Source: Arachidicoccus soli (lineage in GTDB: Bacteria; Bacteroidota; Bacteroidia; Chitinophagales; Chitinophagaceae). Taken from it: a DNA stretch of 64,000 nt. The notes beneath the pieces were generated by a model that saw only the letters and a program-made list of their open reading frames with translations, was not told where the DNA came from and did not search any database. The stretch's first letter is position 1. Each line of letters opens with the position of its first letter. Shown here one piece after another: positions 1 through 7,591 of the stretch. Made by a program: the position numbers and the translations under genes. The DNA is taken from NCBI RefSeq assembly GCF_003600625.1, contig NZ_CP032489.1, positions 2,232,001 to 2,296,000 of the forward strand, in the 5' to 3' direction.

Positions 1-1297
1 TATACTCGTACGTGATAGACGGCAAAATGCCGACAGGCTTATATTTTTCGGATGTGGGCTGCTTAATCTCTTTTGCAGTCGCAAGAACTACCTGCCCTGT
101 ATATTGACTGTTACCGCAATCAAGCCAGTATAACGGTTCATCAATACGGTAATGAACAGTCTTTGCGACTTCATTAATGATAGCAGCTATTTCAAAGCGT
201 GCCTGTACGGTATCAACGCAGGAAATATAAATATTGGCATTTGCATTCTCGGGAATTGCATTATAGAATAGATCATTTTCCAACCTGGACATATTCTTGC
301 TAATCTTCTTTTGAGTAGCTCTGGCATATCTTTCCGTTGTCCGGGTAGTTTTATGCCCTAACATTTTCCCGACCGTTGATAAAGGGACGTCATTTTCAAG
401 CGTTATTACAGTTGCAAAAGTGTAACGGGCAATATGACTGGTCAAATCAACCCCGATATTACATTTTTGCGCAATAATTTTAAGGTGTTTATTATAATAT
501 TGATTAGAAAATACAGGTAGTAGCTTCCTCTCAATTATTCTACAGGGATGATTGTTGTATTTTTCAATTATTTGTAGCGGTAATGGTAGGAGTGGCACTC
601 TTTCTTTAGTTTGAGTTTTATCTCTGACATTTCTAATCCATTTCTTTCCATCAATTCCGGTATATATGTCGTTTACATCAAGGTCCTTTAATTCAGCGTA
701 AGCAAACCCTGTAAAAATGCCGAATAAGAAGGTGTCCTTGTATTCATTAAGCTTGGCTCCTAAATCCGTATTGATCAATTTTAAAATGTCTTCCATTACC
801 ACAGGTTCAGGTTCAGTATCTATGTAATTACATTTAAATCCGTGTATGGGATTTTTTAATAACCAGCCGTTATTGACTGCCCGGTCAAATATTTGTTTGA
901 CATTCTTAATATATTTCATTGCAAGGTTATTGCCGGCGTTATCTACTAATGTGAGATAATCATAAAAATTCTGCGCAAATGCATAAGTGATTTTTTCCAA
1001 AGGGAATATGGAACAATTATAATGATACCAGCAAAAGGACTGAATTTTATTTTTTGTGACTATCCATTTTCTAAACGTGGAGTATTTACGCTGGCCACCC
1101 ATTGCTTTTCTTAAAAATTGCAATAAAAATTCGTAAACTACAATAGAAAGATTTTTCTCGGCATTGGATTGTCCATAGAAATTATTAGATTTCTTGTACA
1201 GTTGTTCTATCTGTTGTTTAATGCGCTGCCTTTCCGTATTTAATTGAACTTTCAGTTCTTCCAATTTGCGGAATAAGGATTTAGAGGGTTTCGACAT
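1..1297 (-). CDS. Tyrosine recombinase (integrase) fused in frame to a ThiF-like C-terminal segment; partial at left edge
   Basis: A phage-integrase-family recombinase of the Bacteroidetes conjugative-element type should carry out strand exchange during integration and excision. ATG is at 1297, preceded in frame by a TAG, so the start is fixed. An N-terminal SAM-like core-binding part precedes the catalytic part with the HIAR box (HxxR, near 427-436), MLGHKTTRTTERY (second His plus the nucleophile Tyr, about 310-350) and a short amphipathic tail ending near MSRLEN. The first catalytic Arg is replaced (TGFAYAEL), as is common in this group. The frame does not stop after the tail: it continues to the window edge with ISCVDTVQARFEIA and YWLDCGNSQYTGQ, which look like the C-terminal half of a PRTRC-system ThiF-family protein. 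I infer a deletion that fused two genes. Its left end is not visible. Confidence 0.72.
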   Translation of the reverse strand, partial: MSKPSKSLFRKLEELKVQLNTERQRIKQQIEQLYKKSNNFYGQSNAEKNLSIVVYEFLLQFLRKAMGGQRKYSTFRKWIVTKNKIQSFCWYHYNCSIFPLEKITYAFAQNFYDYLTLVDNAGNNLAMKYIKNVKQIFDRAVNNGWLLKNPIHGFKCNYIDTEPEPVVMEDILKLINTDLGAKLNEYKDTFLFGIFTGFAYAELKDLDVNDIYTGIDGKKWIRNVRDKTQTKERVPLLPLPLQIIEKYNNHPCRIIERKLLPVFSNQYYNKHLKIIAQKCNIGVDLTSHIARYTFATVITLENDVPLSTVGKMLGHKTTRTTERYARATQKKISKNMSRLENDLFYNAIPENANANIYISCVDTVQARFEIAAIINEVAKTVHYRIDEPLYWLDCGNSQYTGQVVLATAKEIKQPTSEKYKPVGILPSITYEY

Positions 1298-1383
1298 CGG
1301 GGAGTTTGTCTAACAAGACGGCTCCCTTTTTTATGTCCATTCTTAATCTTGGCAATACAATGTTAGCTAAATTACCTTCTCTA

Positions 1384-1596
1384 TCAGCAGCAAGAATTTC
1401 CGTTTTGCTTTGGTGGACATACAACTGTACCGTAGCTACAATAAACGCAACAGTCGCCGTGTTTGGGTTTTAGTCTTGTCTTGCAGTTTTCGCATTCATA
1501 AAAAAACTGGCAGGCATCTGTCGGCATTGTTTCTTCCTTTTGGTGTCCGCAATTGGGGCAAGTGATTGTTGATTGAAGTATTATTACTTTGTCCAT
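1384..1596 (-). CDS. GDCCVxC-domain putative metal-binding protein of the mercury operon
   Basis: A 70-residue Cys-rich protein with paired CxxC sites (C13/C16, C35/C38), the family-defining GDCCVYC motif at 47-53, and a CC at the C-terminus. Such small proteins follow mercury transport genes in many Bacteroidota and Proteobacteria elements. They are thought to bind thiophilic metal, but the exact role is not established. Its start lies 1 base downstream of the merTP stop, so it is the last gene of the arsR-merTP unit. The pattern of Cys pairs would suit Zn- or Hg-binding in the cytoplasm. Confidence 0.8.
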   Translation of the reverse strand: MDKVIILQSTITCPNCGHQKEETMPTDACQFFYECENCKTRLKPKHGDCCVYCSYGTVVCPPKQNGNSCC

Positions 1597-1597
1597 T

Positions 1598-2215
1598 TTA
1601 TTTATTGATAATGCTTGATGAGATTACTTTATACCCGATATTGTTTACAATATTTGAAAGACTGTCAACCGATGTTTTTGAATTGTCAAACTTTACGATT
1701 GCATTTGCATTCTTATAAGAAGTGTTTGCTTCAATTACTCCGTTCACATTTGAAAGTTCGCCATTAATGTGTGCTGTGCAACCCTCACAGTCCATTCCAC
1801 TAATGTTTAATTGAACCGTTGCAATATTGCTTTTGTCAACTATAATAACTTTTGTCTCCTGTGGCTTTGGATAAAATATTTTTGCGTAATACGGAAATGC
1901 TATCAATACTCCAGCAACAACAGTAACAATAGCTAAAAATGATTTTGATTGCCAAAATGATTTTTTATTGTCAGCCTCACACCCGCAGTCAACCTGTTTT
2001 TGTGGTTTTAATTTCTGATACCAGGCAAATACAAAAACTGCAATCGTCAAACCGATTAAATATGGACGATACGGCTCAATCCACGAAAACGAAGAAACAA
2101 GCCCACTTGCACCACCTAAAAAAGCTAAAACAGGTGTAATGCAACAGAGTGAAGCCGCAACTGCTGTCAACAGTCCTGCAATCCAGCCTTTACTATTTTT
2201 TGTTGTCGTTGTCAT
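1598..2215 (-). CDS. merTP: Mercuric ion transporter MerTP (MerT fused to HMA domain)
   Basis: An inner-membrane mercuric ion importer fused to a MerP-like domain. The MerT part has a first membrane segment carrying the Cys pair SLCCITP (C24-C25), a second segment at about 51-67, a cytoplasmic-side CGC (C77, C79), and a third segment at about 92-112. The C-terminal 75 residues form a heavy-metal-associated domain with GMDCEGC (C143, C146). The fused layout is the usual form in Bacteroidota. Its ATG overlaps the arsR stop by 4 bases (ATGA), so translation is probably coupled. No merA, merB or other mercuric reductase is found in the window, so import here is not visibly linked to detoxification. 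Confidence 0.88.
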   Translation of the reverse strand: MTTTTKNSKGWIAGLLTAVAASLCCITPVLAFLGGASGLVSSFSWIEPYRPYLIGLTIAVFVFAWYQKLKPQKQVDCGCEADNKKSFWQSKSFLAIVTVVAGVLIAFPYYAKIFYPKPQETKVIIVDKSNIATVQLNISGMDCEGCTAHINGELSNVNGVIEANTSYKNANAIVKFDNSKTSVDSLSNIVNNIGYKVISSSIINK

Positions 2216-2583
2216 ACTGTCGTCAAATTTTGTTGATTGATAATTTTAAAGAACGGTCTTAACACTTTCAGATGTTCATTGCGCAATGAGTAAAAAATAG
2301 TTTGCCCTTTTTTTCTGGCTTCAATAATGTTGCCGTCCTTTAGTTTGCGTAAGTGTTGAGAAACTGCTGGAATGCTCATTCCTAAGATATCGCTAAGGTC
2401 GCAAGGACAGAGCTCTTTTTCTTCTTCAAGTAGAAACAGTATTTTCAGCCTCACTTCATTCCCAGTCAATGCAAGAACTTGTCCCAATTGCAAGAATGAT
2501 TTTGAGTTAGCCTTTAATTTTTCACGGCAACTTTTAATTTGCTCTATATCTGCCTGTAACCTTATGCAAGTTTCGTTTGCCAT
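2212..2583 (-). CDS. ArsR-family metal-responsive repressor of the mercury operon
   Basis: A 123-residue winged-helix regulator of the ArsR/SmtB family, expected to leave DNA when it binds metal. The recognition helix region is IPAVSQHLRKLK (about 71-82), preceded by the ELCPCDL motif with C59 and C61 in the classic ArsR metal-binding helix. Extra Cys residues at 6 and 19 could complete a thiolate site. It is first in the arsR-merTP-GDCCVxC unit. Immediately upstream is a 9-bp inverted repeat overlapping a consensus Bacteroidetes promoter, which fits autoregulation. Mercury rather than arsenic is inferred from the adjacent merTP. Confidence 0.88.
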   Translation of the reverse strand: MANETCIRLQADIEQIKSCREKLKANSKSFLQLGQVLALTGNEVRLKILFLLEEEKELCPCDLSDILGMSIPAVSQHLRKLKDGNIIEARKKGQTIFYSLRNEHLKVLRPFFKIINQQNLTTV

Positions 2584-2605
2584 TTATCAAATTCGTTTGT
2601 CGCGG

Positions 2606-2646
2606 CAAAGGTAATAAAGTTTCATTATTTAAGCAAATGCTTAAAT
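2606..2646 (-). promoter_or_regulatory. Promoter of the arsR-merTP operon with ArsR-type operator
   Basis: Reading the minus strand, a -7 box TACCTTTG lies at 2613-2606 and a -33 TTTG at 2637-2634, separated by 20 bases, matching the Bacteroidetes consensus TTTG-N19-TAnnTTTG. A perfect inverted repeat, ATTTAAGCA-AA-TGCTTAAAT (2627-2646), covers the -33 box. This is the usual form of ArsR/SmtB operators, so the repressor would block sigma factor contact. Confidence 0.8.
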
Positions 2647-2886
2647 ACAAGGCATCTGCAAGACTATAAGTAGTCTTTGTGGTGTTGTAAAATCTAATGT
2701 CACTGTCTTGTCTGAAACTCTCACCGATATTTTTCGAAATAATTTCAAAAAGCGTTCTACAAAGCCACTCACTGCCAAGTAATTCCACTGAAAGACACAT
2801 CCTTATTGTGCCTTGTTTTTCTTGACACTTTTGTTCCGAAAGCCCGCAGAAAGTGGGATGTAGAAACAAAATAATTCATTCAGATT
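2647..2886. other. Gene-free spacer between the mer promoter and tra remnants
   Basis: With the promoter this makes a 303-base gap (2584-2886). A 111-codon minus-strand reading frame covers it but overlaps the arsR start and promoter in another frame and has no recognisable domain. I see no RNA gene or repeat here. It may be non-coding element DNA brought in with the conjugative element. Confidence 0.4.
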
Positions 2887-3069
2887 ATGGAAAAACAAAG
2901 CAAAAAAGTGTTGCTGACTGGCATTGCGTTACTGTCGGCATTTGGCGTGTTCGCCCAGGGAAACGGCAATGCTGGCATTCAGGAAGCAACGCAAATGGTA
3001 ACGGGATATTTTGACCCGGCTACCAAATTGATTTATGCGATTGGTGCGGTCGTGGGGTTAATCGGAGGT
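2887..3069 (+). pseudogene. traE (DUF4134) 5' fragment of a conjugative transposon
   Basis: The first 61 codons match the N-terminus of the DUF4134/TraE conjugation protein. They show a signal peptide ending in GVFAQ (about residue 24), then the conserved stretch with YFDPATKLIYAIG and the start of a membrane segment, AVVGLIGG. Full-length relatives are about 100 residues with a second membrane helix. Here the sequence jumps straight into TraG at codon 62. The start at 2887 is the family start. In a complete element traE, traF and traG are neighbours, so the fusion implies loss of everything between. Confidence 0.75.
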
Positions 3070-3377
3070 TCCGACTTGCCCATGAAACGGGGCATCATCA
3101 CGAACCGCAACAAATTTATTTTGGGGCCATCAGGTTCGGGTAAATCTTTTTCACTAACCACATGGTGCGGCAATACTACGAACAGGGCGCACACGTCCTG
3201 CTCGTGGACACGGGTAATTCCTATCAGGGCTTATGCGAACTGATTAAAGGAAAGACCAAAGGTGAAGACGGTGTTTACTTTACTTACACCGAAGACAACC
3301 CGATTGCGTTCAATCCCTTTTATACCGATGACGGTGTATTTGATATTGAGAAAACCAATTACGAACGTTTGGAGTAG
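3070..3377 (+). pseudogene. traG conjugation ATPase internal fragment, frameshifted
   Basis: This is an internal piece of the TraG/VirB4-like ATPase that energises type IV conjugation. It contains SDLPMKRGI and the Walker A motif GPSGSGKS in frame with the traE fragment. The sequence then needs one extra T in the run at 3147-3151. The traE frame goes out of phase and stops at 3243, while the true TraG frame resumes (MVRQYYEQGAHVLLVDTGN, from 3162) up to GVFDIEK and stops at 3377. Family members are about 800 residues, so roughly nine tenths is missing. It joins a serine recombinase fragment near 3355. Confidence 0.75.
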
Positions 3378-4657
3378 AGCCGGGTGCAATCGAACAGTCC
3401 TTAGACCTGACTATTCCCGAAAACAAAATCATGCTGGCTTTCTATCTTGCTGCTCCGGAGGTAGAAAATGACAGAAGGGCATTGAATGTCTTTCACGGGA
3501 TGCGCCGTGCAAAAAAAGAGGGGCGGTACATGGGGACGGCTCCATTGGGATATGTAAATAAAATATCAGAGGATAAAAAGAAGTTTATTGCACCTCATGA
3601 TGTTGAAGCTCCTGTTTTGAAATGGGCGTTTGAACAAATTGTAGCAAACAATTTCAACACAGAGCAGATATGGAAAATGGTACGGGAAAAGACCGATGGC
3701 AAAGGCAGGTTTAGTAAGAATAACTTTTGGGTAGCCTTGCTAAATCCATTGTATTGCGGTAAGATTTTCATTCCTCCATATAAAGAGGAACAGGGATATT
3801 TTGTAATGGGGCAGCATGAACCGCTAATCAGCGAAAAGATGTTTGCAGATGTTCAGGATGTTCTTGATGGTAGGAAAAGAGTTATTAAGCCCAAGATAGT
3901 TGCAATGGATAATTTACCACTTAGGGGATTTCTTAAATGCCCTAAGTGCGAACGAATGTTGACTGGTAGTGCCTCAAAAGGTAAGATGGGTAATTGCTAC
4001 AACTATTATCATTGCAGTTCTTCTTGCGGTACTCGGTTTAAAGCGGAAGTCGCTAACGAAGCATTTATAAAACAATTGCAGTATTTATCTCCAAAGGAAG
4101 GTATGGTAGATATTTTCATTGAAGCCTTTATAAGAGATTTCAACAATAAAACTAAAGCCCAAAACAGCGAAAGAACCAATATCATAAGTGAGATTGATAC
4201 ATTGAACAAACGTTATCAAAATGCGCTGTTGAAAAATGCAGACGGTGAAATGGCCGATGATGATTTCCAAGAAGTCAAGAAGTTAACCAAAGGTCGGATT
4301 GAGAAATTGGAAGGGCAGTTGAATGACTTAGCTTCGGTTGGAACTGAAATAAGGGACTTAGTAGCATCAACTTTAAAAAAGGTGGCAAACATTGATAGAC
4401 GCTATGAAAACGGGGATATTGAAGAAAAACGAACAATAATAAGTTCGATGTTCCCCGATTTTTTGGAATTTGACGGAACAAGACATCGAACTCAAAAAAT
4501 CAATTCTGCGATTATGCTTATCTATCAGAACACCAGCAAATTACAGGGCAAAAAAAATGGGACAAGTCTTTCTTTTTTAGACTTGTCCCAAGAGGTGATC
4601 CCGTTGGGACTCGAACCCAAGACCCATACATTAAAAGTGTATTGCTCTACCAACTGA
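3356..4657 (+). pseudogene. Large serine recombinase lacking its catalytic domain
   Basis: A site-specific serine recombinase fragment. What remains begins at the end of the resolvase domain (AIEQSLDLTIPENK, APEVENDRRALNVF). Then come the Recombinase domain (GMRRAKKEGR, MGTAPLGYV), a zinc-ribbon domain (CPKCERM, CSSSCGTRF) and a coiled-coil tail. The first methionine is at 3431 (408 residues). Relatives are about 500-550 residues, and the N-terminal 130 with the nucleophilic Ser are absent, replaced by the TraG scrap. It therefore cannot be catalytic. The last 40 or so codons are read from the inverted tRNA-Lys terminator and the tRNA itself, giving the frequent GLEPKTHTLKV...CSTN ending seen where elements abut tRNA genes. 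Confidence 0.78.
4551..4590 (-). terminator. Intrinsic terminator of tRNA-Lys
   Basis: A perfect 12-bp inverted repeat, TGGGACAAGTCT (4558-4569) with AGACTTGTCCCA (4579-4590), sits just 3' of tRNA-Lys. On the minus strand it is followed by a run of at least seven T. It is also translated as the end of the serine recombinase reading frame. Confidence 0.85.
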
Positions 4658-4668
4658 GCTACGGAATC
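4596..4668 (-). tRNA. tRNA-Lys (anticodon TTT)
   Basis: A full cloverleaf can be drawn: acceptor GATTCCG with CGGGATC, D stem GCTC/GAGC, anticodon stem ATACA/TGTAT around loop CTTTTAA (anticodon TTT), variable GGGTC, T stem TTGGG/CCCAA with loop TTCGAGT, and discriminator A. The encoded 3' end runs ACC then T, so CCA is not fully encoded. It is the right neighbour of the decayed conjugative element and is the probable target of the element's recombinase. Confidence 0.93.
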
Positions 4669-4806
4669 TTGCAATTATCTTCTAACTTGTTGTTTTTCAA
4701 ACCCGTTTTCCGTTAATTGGAGTGCAAAAATAAACGAAAAATCAACAACTCCAAACTTTTTAAAGAAAAAAATATTTTATTTTTTAAATATCAAATCTTT
4801 ACCTAT

Positions 4807-5949
4807 TTAAACTTCAGCACATTGCATTCTGCAGAACCTTCCATACAGCTTTTCATATAATGGAATTATCTTTTTAATATCAAATTGAAGAGCGTGTTTA
4901 TGCGCCTGGTCTTTTATTTTCTGCAAATAAACTTCGTCACTTAATAAATGCAATGCTTTCTTTGCAGCAGTTTCAATATCACCTACTTCAAATAAAAAGC
5001 CTGTCTCTCCTTCAATATTAATTTCAGGAAGCCCCCCCACATTACTGCTTAACACCGGTACATGAGCCGCCATGGCTTCAAGGGCAGCAAGTCCAAAACT
5101 TTCGTATTCAGAAGGAATGACAAATAAATCTGAGATAGCTAATATCTCCTCTATTTGCTCCTGCTTTCCCATAAATCGCACATCATTTTCGAGGCCCAAT
5201 TTATTAATATATTCTTCGCATTTAGGCCTTTCAGGGCCATCACCAACCATTAAAAGTTTACAAGGGATTTCTTCTCTTACTTTGGCAAAAATCTTAGTTA
5301 CATCACATACACGTTTTATCTTTCTAAAATTAGAAGCATGCACCAATATCTTTTCTCCTTTAGGGGCTACTGCTTTTTTAAAAGCATCAATTGGTTTCTT
5401 ATTAAAGCGATCGATATCGACAAAATTATAGATTACGTCAATTTCTTTTTTTATGCTGAAAAATTTTAGGGTTTCCTCTTTCAGATTATTAGACACAGCA
5501 GTGATAGCATCACTCTCATTTATGGAGAAAGTAACTACAGGTTCATAGGTTTTATCTTTACCTACTAAAGTAATATCGGTGCCATGTAAAGTGGTAACGA
5601 AGGGTACAGAACGCCCAGTTTTCTCTTTTACGATTTGCTTGGCCATATATGCTGCAGAAGCATGTGGAATGGCGTAATGTACATGTAACAAATCTAAATC
5701 ATGTCGAATAATAACATCAACCAAAGTACTTGACAATGCTAACTCGTAAGGAGGGTATTCAAATAATGGATATTCTGGAACTCTTACTTCGTGATAAAAA
5801 ATATTTGCATTAAATTCATTTAACCTTACCGGTTGGCGATAAGTGATAAAATGCACATCATGACCTTTTGTAGCTAGAGCCTTGCCTAGTTCAGTAGCTA
5901 AAACGCCACTTCCGCCAAATGTTGGGTAACAAACAATTCCTATACGCAT
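4807..5949 (-). CDS. bshA: N-acetyl-alpha-D-glucosaminyl L-malate synthase BshA (bacillithiol)
   Basis: A GT4-family, GT-B fold glycosyltransferase that joins GlcNAc from UDP-GlcNAc to L-malate, the first step of bacillithiol synthesis in the cytosol. The sequence has the BshA start MRIGIVCYPTFGGSGVLA, the HVHYAIPHA motif, TLHGTDITLVG, an HASNFRKIKR segment, and the C-terminal ESFGLAALEAMA motif that binds the nucleotide sugar. I chose the ATG at 5949 (13 codons into the longest frame) because it begins exactly at the conserved beta strand. The length of 380 residues is normal. It is downstream of rpmH-rnpA-yidD on the same strand, about 55 bases after yidD, so it may be read from that unit. 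Confidence 0.93.
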   Translation of the reverse strand: MRIGIVCYPTFGGSGVLATELGKALATKGHDVHFITYRQPVRLNEFNANIFYHEVRVPEYPLFEYPPYELALSSTLVDVIIRHDLDLLHVHYAIPHASAAYMAKQIVKEKTGRSVPFVTTLHGTDITLVGKDKTYEPVVTFSINESDAITAVSNNLKEETLKFFSIKKEIDVIYNFVDIDRFNKKPIDAFKKAVAPKGEKILVHASNFRKIKRVCDVTKIFAKVREEIPCKLLMVGDGPERPKCEEYINKLGLENDVRFMGKQEQIEEILAISDLFVIPSEYESFGLAALEAMAAHVPVLSSNVGGLPEINIEGETGFLFEVGDIETAAKKALHLLSDEVYLQKIKDQAHKHALQFDIKKIIPLYEKLYGRFCRMQCAEV

Positions 5950-6004
5950 GAATTTTTTAGTTGTCTTTTTAAATAATTTAAATGTCACTCTTCATCCTTC
6001 AATA

Positions 6005-6235
6005 TTAGGGTACCGGATCGTAACCGCTACCCCCACGAGGATGGCAACGAATAATGCGTTTAAAAGTGAGCCAAAACCCTTTTAATACACCATATTTCTT
6101 AAATGCCTCAACACCATATTGAGAACAAGTGGGTGTAAACCTGCAAGTGGCGGGAAACATGGGGGATATGGCCAATTGATAAAACTTAATTAGCCAGATA
6201 AAAGGGTAGCTTAGAACTTTGAAAACCTTTTTAAT
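6005..6235 (-). CDS. yidD: Membrane protein insertion efficiency factor YidD
   Basis: A small membrane-associated YidD-family protein that assists YidC-dependent insertion. The hallmark residues are present: [14 protein letters not shown] and the C-terminal [11 protein letters not shown]. Reading back, the family N-terminus (xKKVFKV...[10 protein letters not shown]) begins at an ATT codon at 6235. No ATG, GTG or TTG exists in frame upstream of the conserved core before the TAA at 6256. An ATT start two bases after the rnpA stop is the simplest reading and gives 76 residues, the family length. The first in-frame ATG (6163) would delete the amphipathic helix. The gene order rpmH-rnpA-yidD is classical. 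Confidence 0.85.
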   Translation of the reverse strand: MKKVFKVLSYPFIWLIKFYQLAISPMFPATCRFTPTCSQYGVEAFKKYGVLKGFWLTFKRIIRCHPRGGSGYDPVP

Positions 6236-6237
6236 AA

Positions 6238-6645
6238 TTACGATTTTTGCTGTTTATCAAATTGATGAATTAGCTTCTGCAAGGTAGTGAATATTTTAGA
6301 TTGAATTTCAGCAAAATCTATAATCTGATTATCCCCATATAAAAAAAATAAATCAATCTGTTGATGCTCTGTCATAGCCCAAGCTAAAAGATCTTGCTTT
6401 TGTGTACGATAAGCCTCACGCATTCTCCGTTTTATTAGGTTACGCTTCACAGCATGTTTAAAATACTTTTTAGTAGACCCAAACCCTGCTTGCACATTCC
6501 CGATATCGGCCGGACGAATAGAATAGTAAACACGCACTGGAGACACCAGAAAGGATTTTCGCTCCAAAAACAAATTGTTGATGGCTTTTCTACTTTTAAG
6601 TTTCTCCCCCCTGGGATAGGTATTTTTTTGTGACATAACAGACAT
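6238..6645 (-). CDS. rnpA: Ribonuclease P protein component
   Basis: The basic protein subunit of RNase P, which works with the catalytic RNA to mature tRNA 5' ends. The conserved RNR-like motif is [17 protein letters not shown] in the middle of the protein, preceded by the substrate-binding strand region ([17 protein letters not shown]). At 135 residues it is slightly longer than the E. coli protein. A second start three codons later (MSQKNTYP) is equally possible. It lies between rpmH and yidD, and a strong hairpin just upstream of its start separates it from rpmH. Confidence 0.93.
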   Translation of the reverse strand: MSVMSQKNTYPRGEKLKSRKAINNLFLERKSFLVSPVRVYYSIRPADIGNVQAGFGSTKKYFKHAVKRNLIKRRMREAYRTQKQDLLAWAMTEHQQIDLFFLYGDNQIIDFAEIQSKIFTTLQKLIHQFDKQQKS

Positions 6646-6653
6646 AAAAATAC

Positions 6654-6682
6654 AAAAGCGCCATAAAACATATGGCGCTTTT
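6654..6682 (-). terminator. Hairpin (attenuator or terminator) between rpmH and rnpA
   Basis: A perfect 12-bp inverted repeat AAAAGCGCCATA / TATGGCGCTTTT with a 5-base loop lies 21 bases after the rpmH stop and 9 bases before the rnpA start. On the minus strand only a short T-run follows, so it may be a partial terminator or an RNA processing site that sets the rpmH:rnpA ratio. Confidence 0.65.
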
Positions 6683-6703
6683 TATAAAAAAGGTGAATTC
6701 TAC

Positions 6704-6859
6704 TTATTTTAATTTCCTTTCATCAGATACCGTTAATTTTTTACGGCCTTTAGCACGACGTGAAGCTAAAACCTTACGGCCATTAGCGCTTTCCATACGT
6801 TTACGAAAACCATGTACAGACTTACGGCGGCGGTTATGTGGTTGAAATGTACGTTTCAT
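6704..6859 (-). CDS. rpmH: 50S ribosomal protein L34
   Basis: A 51-residue, very basic protein starting [19 protein letters not shown], the standard L34 signature, with the conserved [15 protein letters not shown]-terminal helix. It is a structural protein of the large ribosomal subunit. The frame runs from ATG at 6859 to TAA at 6704. It is first in the rpmH-rnpA-yidD unit. Confidence 0.97.
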   Translation of the reverse strand: MKRTFQPHNRRRKSVHGFRKRMESANGRKVLASRRAKGRKKLTVSDERKLK

Positions 6860-7008
6860 CAGTTACGATTTTTAATAATTTTATGAGTCATTAATTCTTT
6901 ATGAAAAGCAGGTTACCATTAACTGTTTTCATTGTGAAAGGTTGGCAAAAGTAATGCATTAATTTTAAACTGAAAAATAATTATCTTTTAATTTTCGTAG
7001 AGATAAAA

Positions 7009-7395
7009 CTATCTCGAAGATGGCGTTTTAAATATGCTCAAAGGAGCCGATTTAAGTTTGTATTTGTAAGGATAAATAACTATCGTATTACCGGTCTTAA
7101 CCCGAATACTTGAGTTTACGCTTACGCTATTATTATCGTCTTCAGAAGAATATGTGTTAAAATTAAACTTAGGCACAGGAGTTAAATTATTCGCCCCAAT
7201 ATCAATAAGATTACTAGATAAAGAAAAGAAAGATGCTGGTCTTTGTATATTTTTCAAACTGAATTTTTCTGTAAATCCTTTATCTTTATCTCTATCTCGA
7301 TGATCATCAATATTAAAAGAAGCAAAAGCCATACCTAAGCTGGCACAAAATACCAGCGTTAATATGAACCTTATATTTAATTTATTCCTTAACAT
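7009..7395 (-). CDS. Small secreted protein of unknown function
   Basis: I do not recognise this protein. From the ATG at 7395 it has 128 residues and begins with a Sec signal peptide (basic MLRNKLNIR, hydrophobic FILTLVFCASLGMAFA). The mature part is polar, with a charged DDHRDRDKDK stretch, several Asn/Ser-rich segments (SSNLIDIGANN, DDNNSVSVNSS) and a basic end. I prefer this start over one 12 codons upstream because the signal peptide then starts at the N-terminus. It stands alone between rpmH and the TPR gene, and is probably periplasmic or surface-exposed. Confidence 0.6.
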   Translation of the reverse strand: MLRNKLNIRFILTLVFCASLGMAFASFNIDDHRDRDKDKGFTEKFSLKNIQRPASFFSLSSNLIDIGANNLTPVPKFNFNTYSSEDDNNSVSVNSSIRVKTGNTIVIYPYKYKLKSAPLSIFKTPSSR

Positions 7396-7591
7396 TTCCG
7401 CAAAGATACACACTTTGTTAAATATTAACAAAATATATTTTTTAATTGCAGCTATTATTTTATCAACACATGTGTATTATGAAGGCTGTTAGTGAATTAG
7501 TGAAAAATTTTATCAAGATTTACTATAAATAAATATTTTTTATTGGCTATTAAAAAATAGGTCCTTATATTAGAGTAAGAATAGAAAGATT

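Noticed and set aside
2534-2869. 111-codon minus-strand frame upstream of arsR
   Set aside because: It overlaps the arsR start, operator and promoter in another frame and shows no domain.
4009-4481. Minus-strand frames opposite the serine recombinase
   Set aside because: They are shadows of the recombinase coiled-coil region with no family features.
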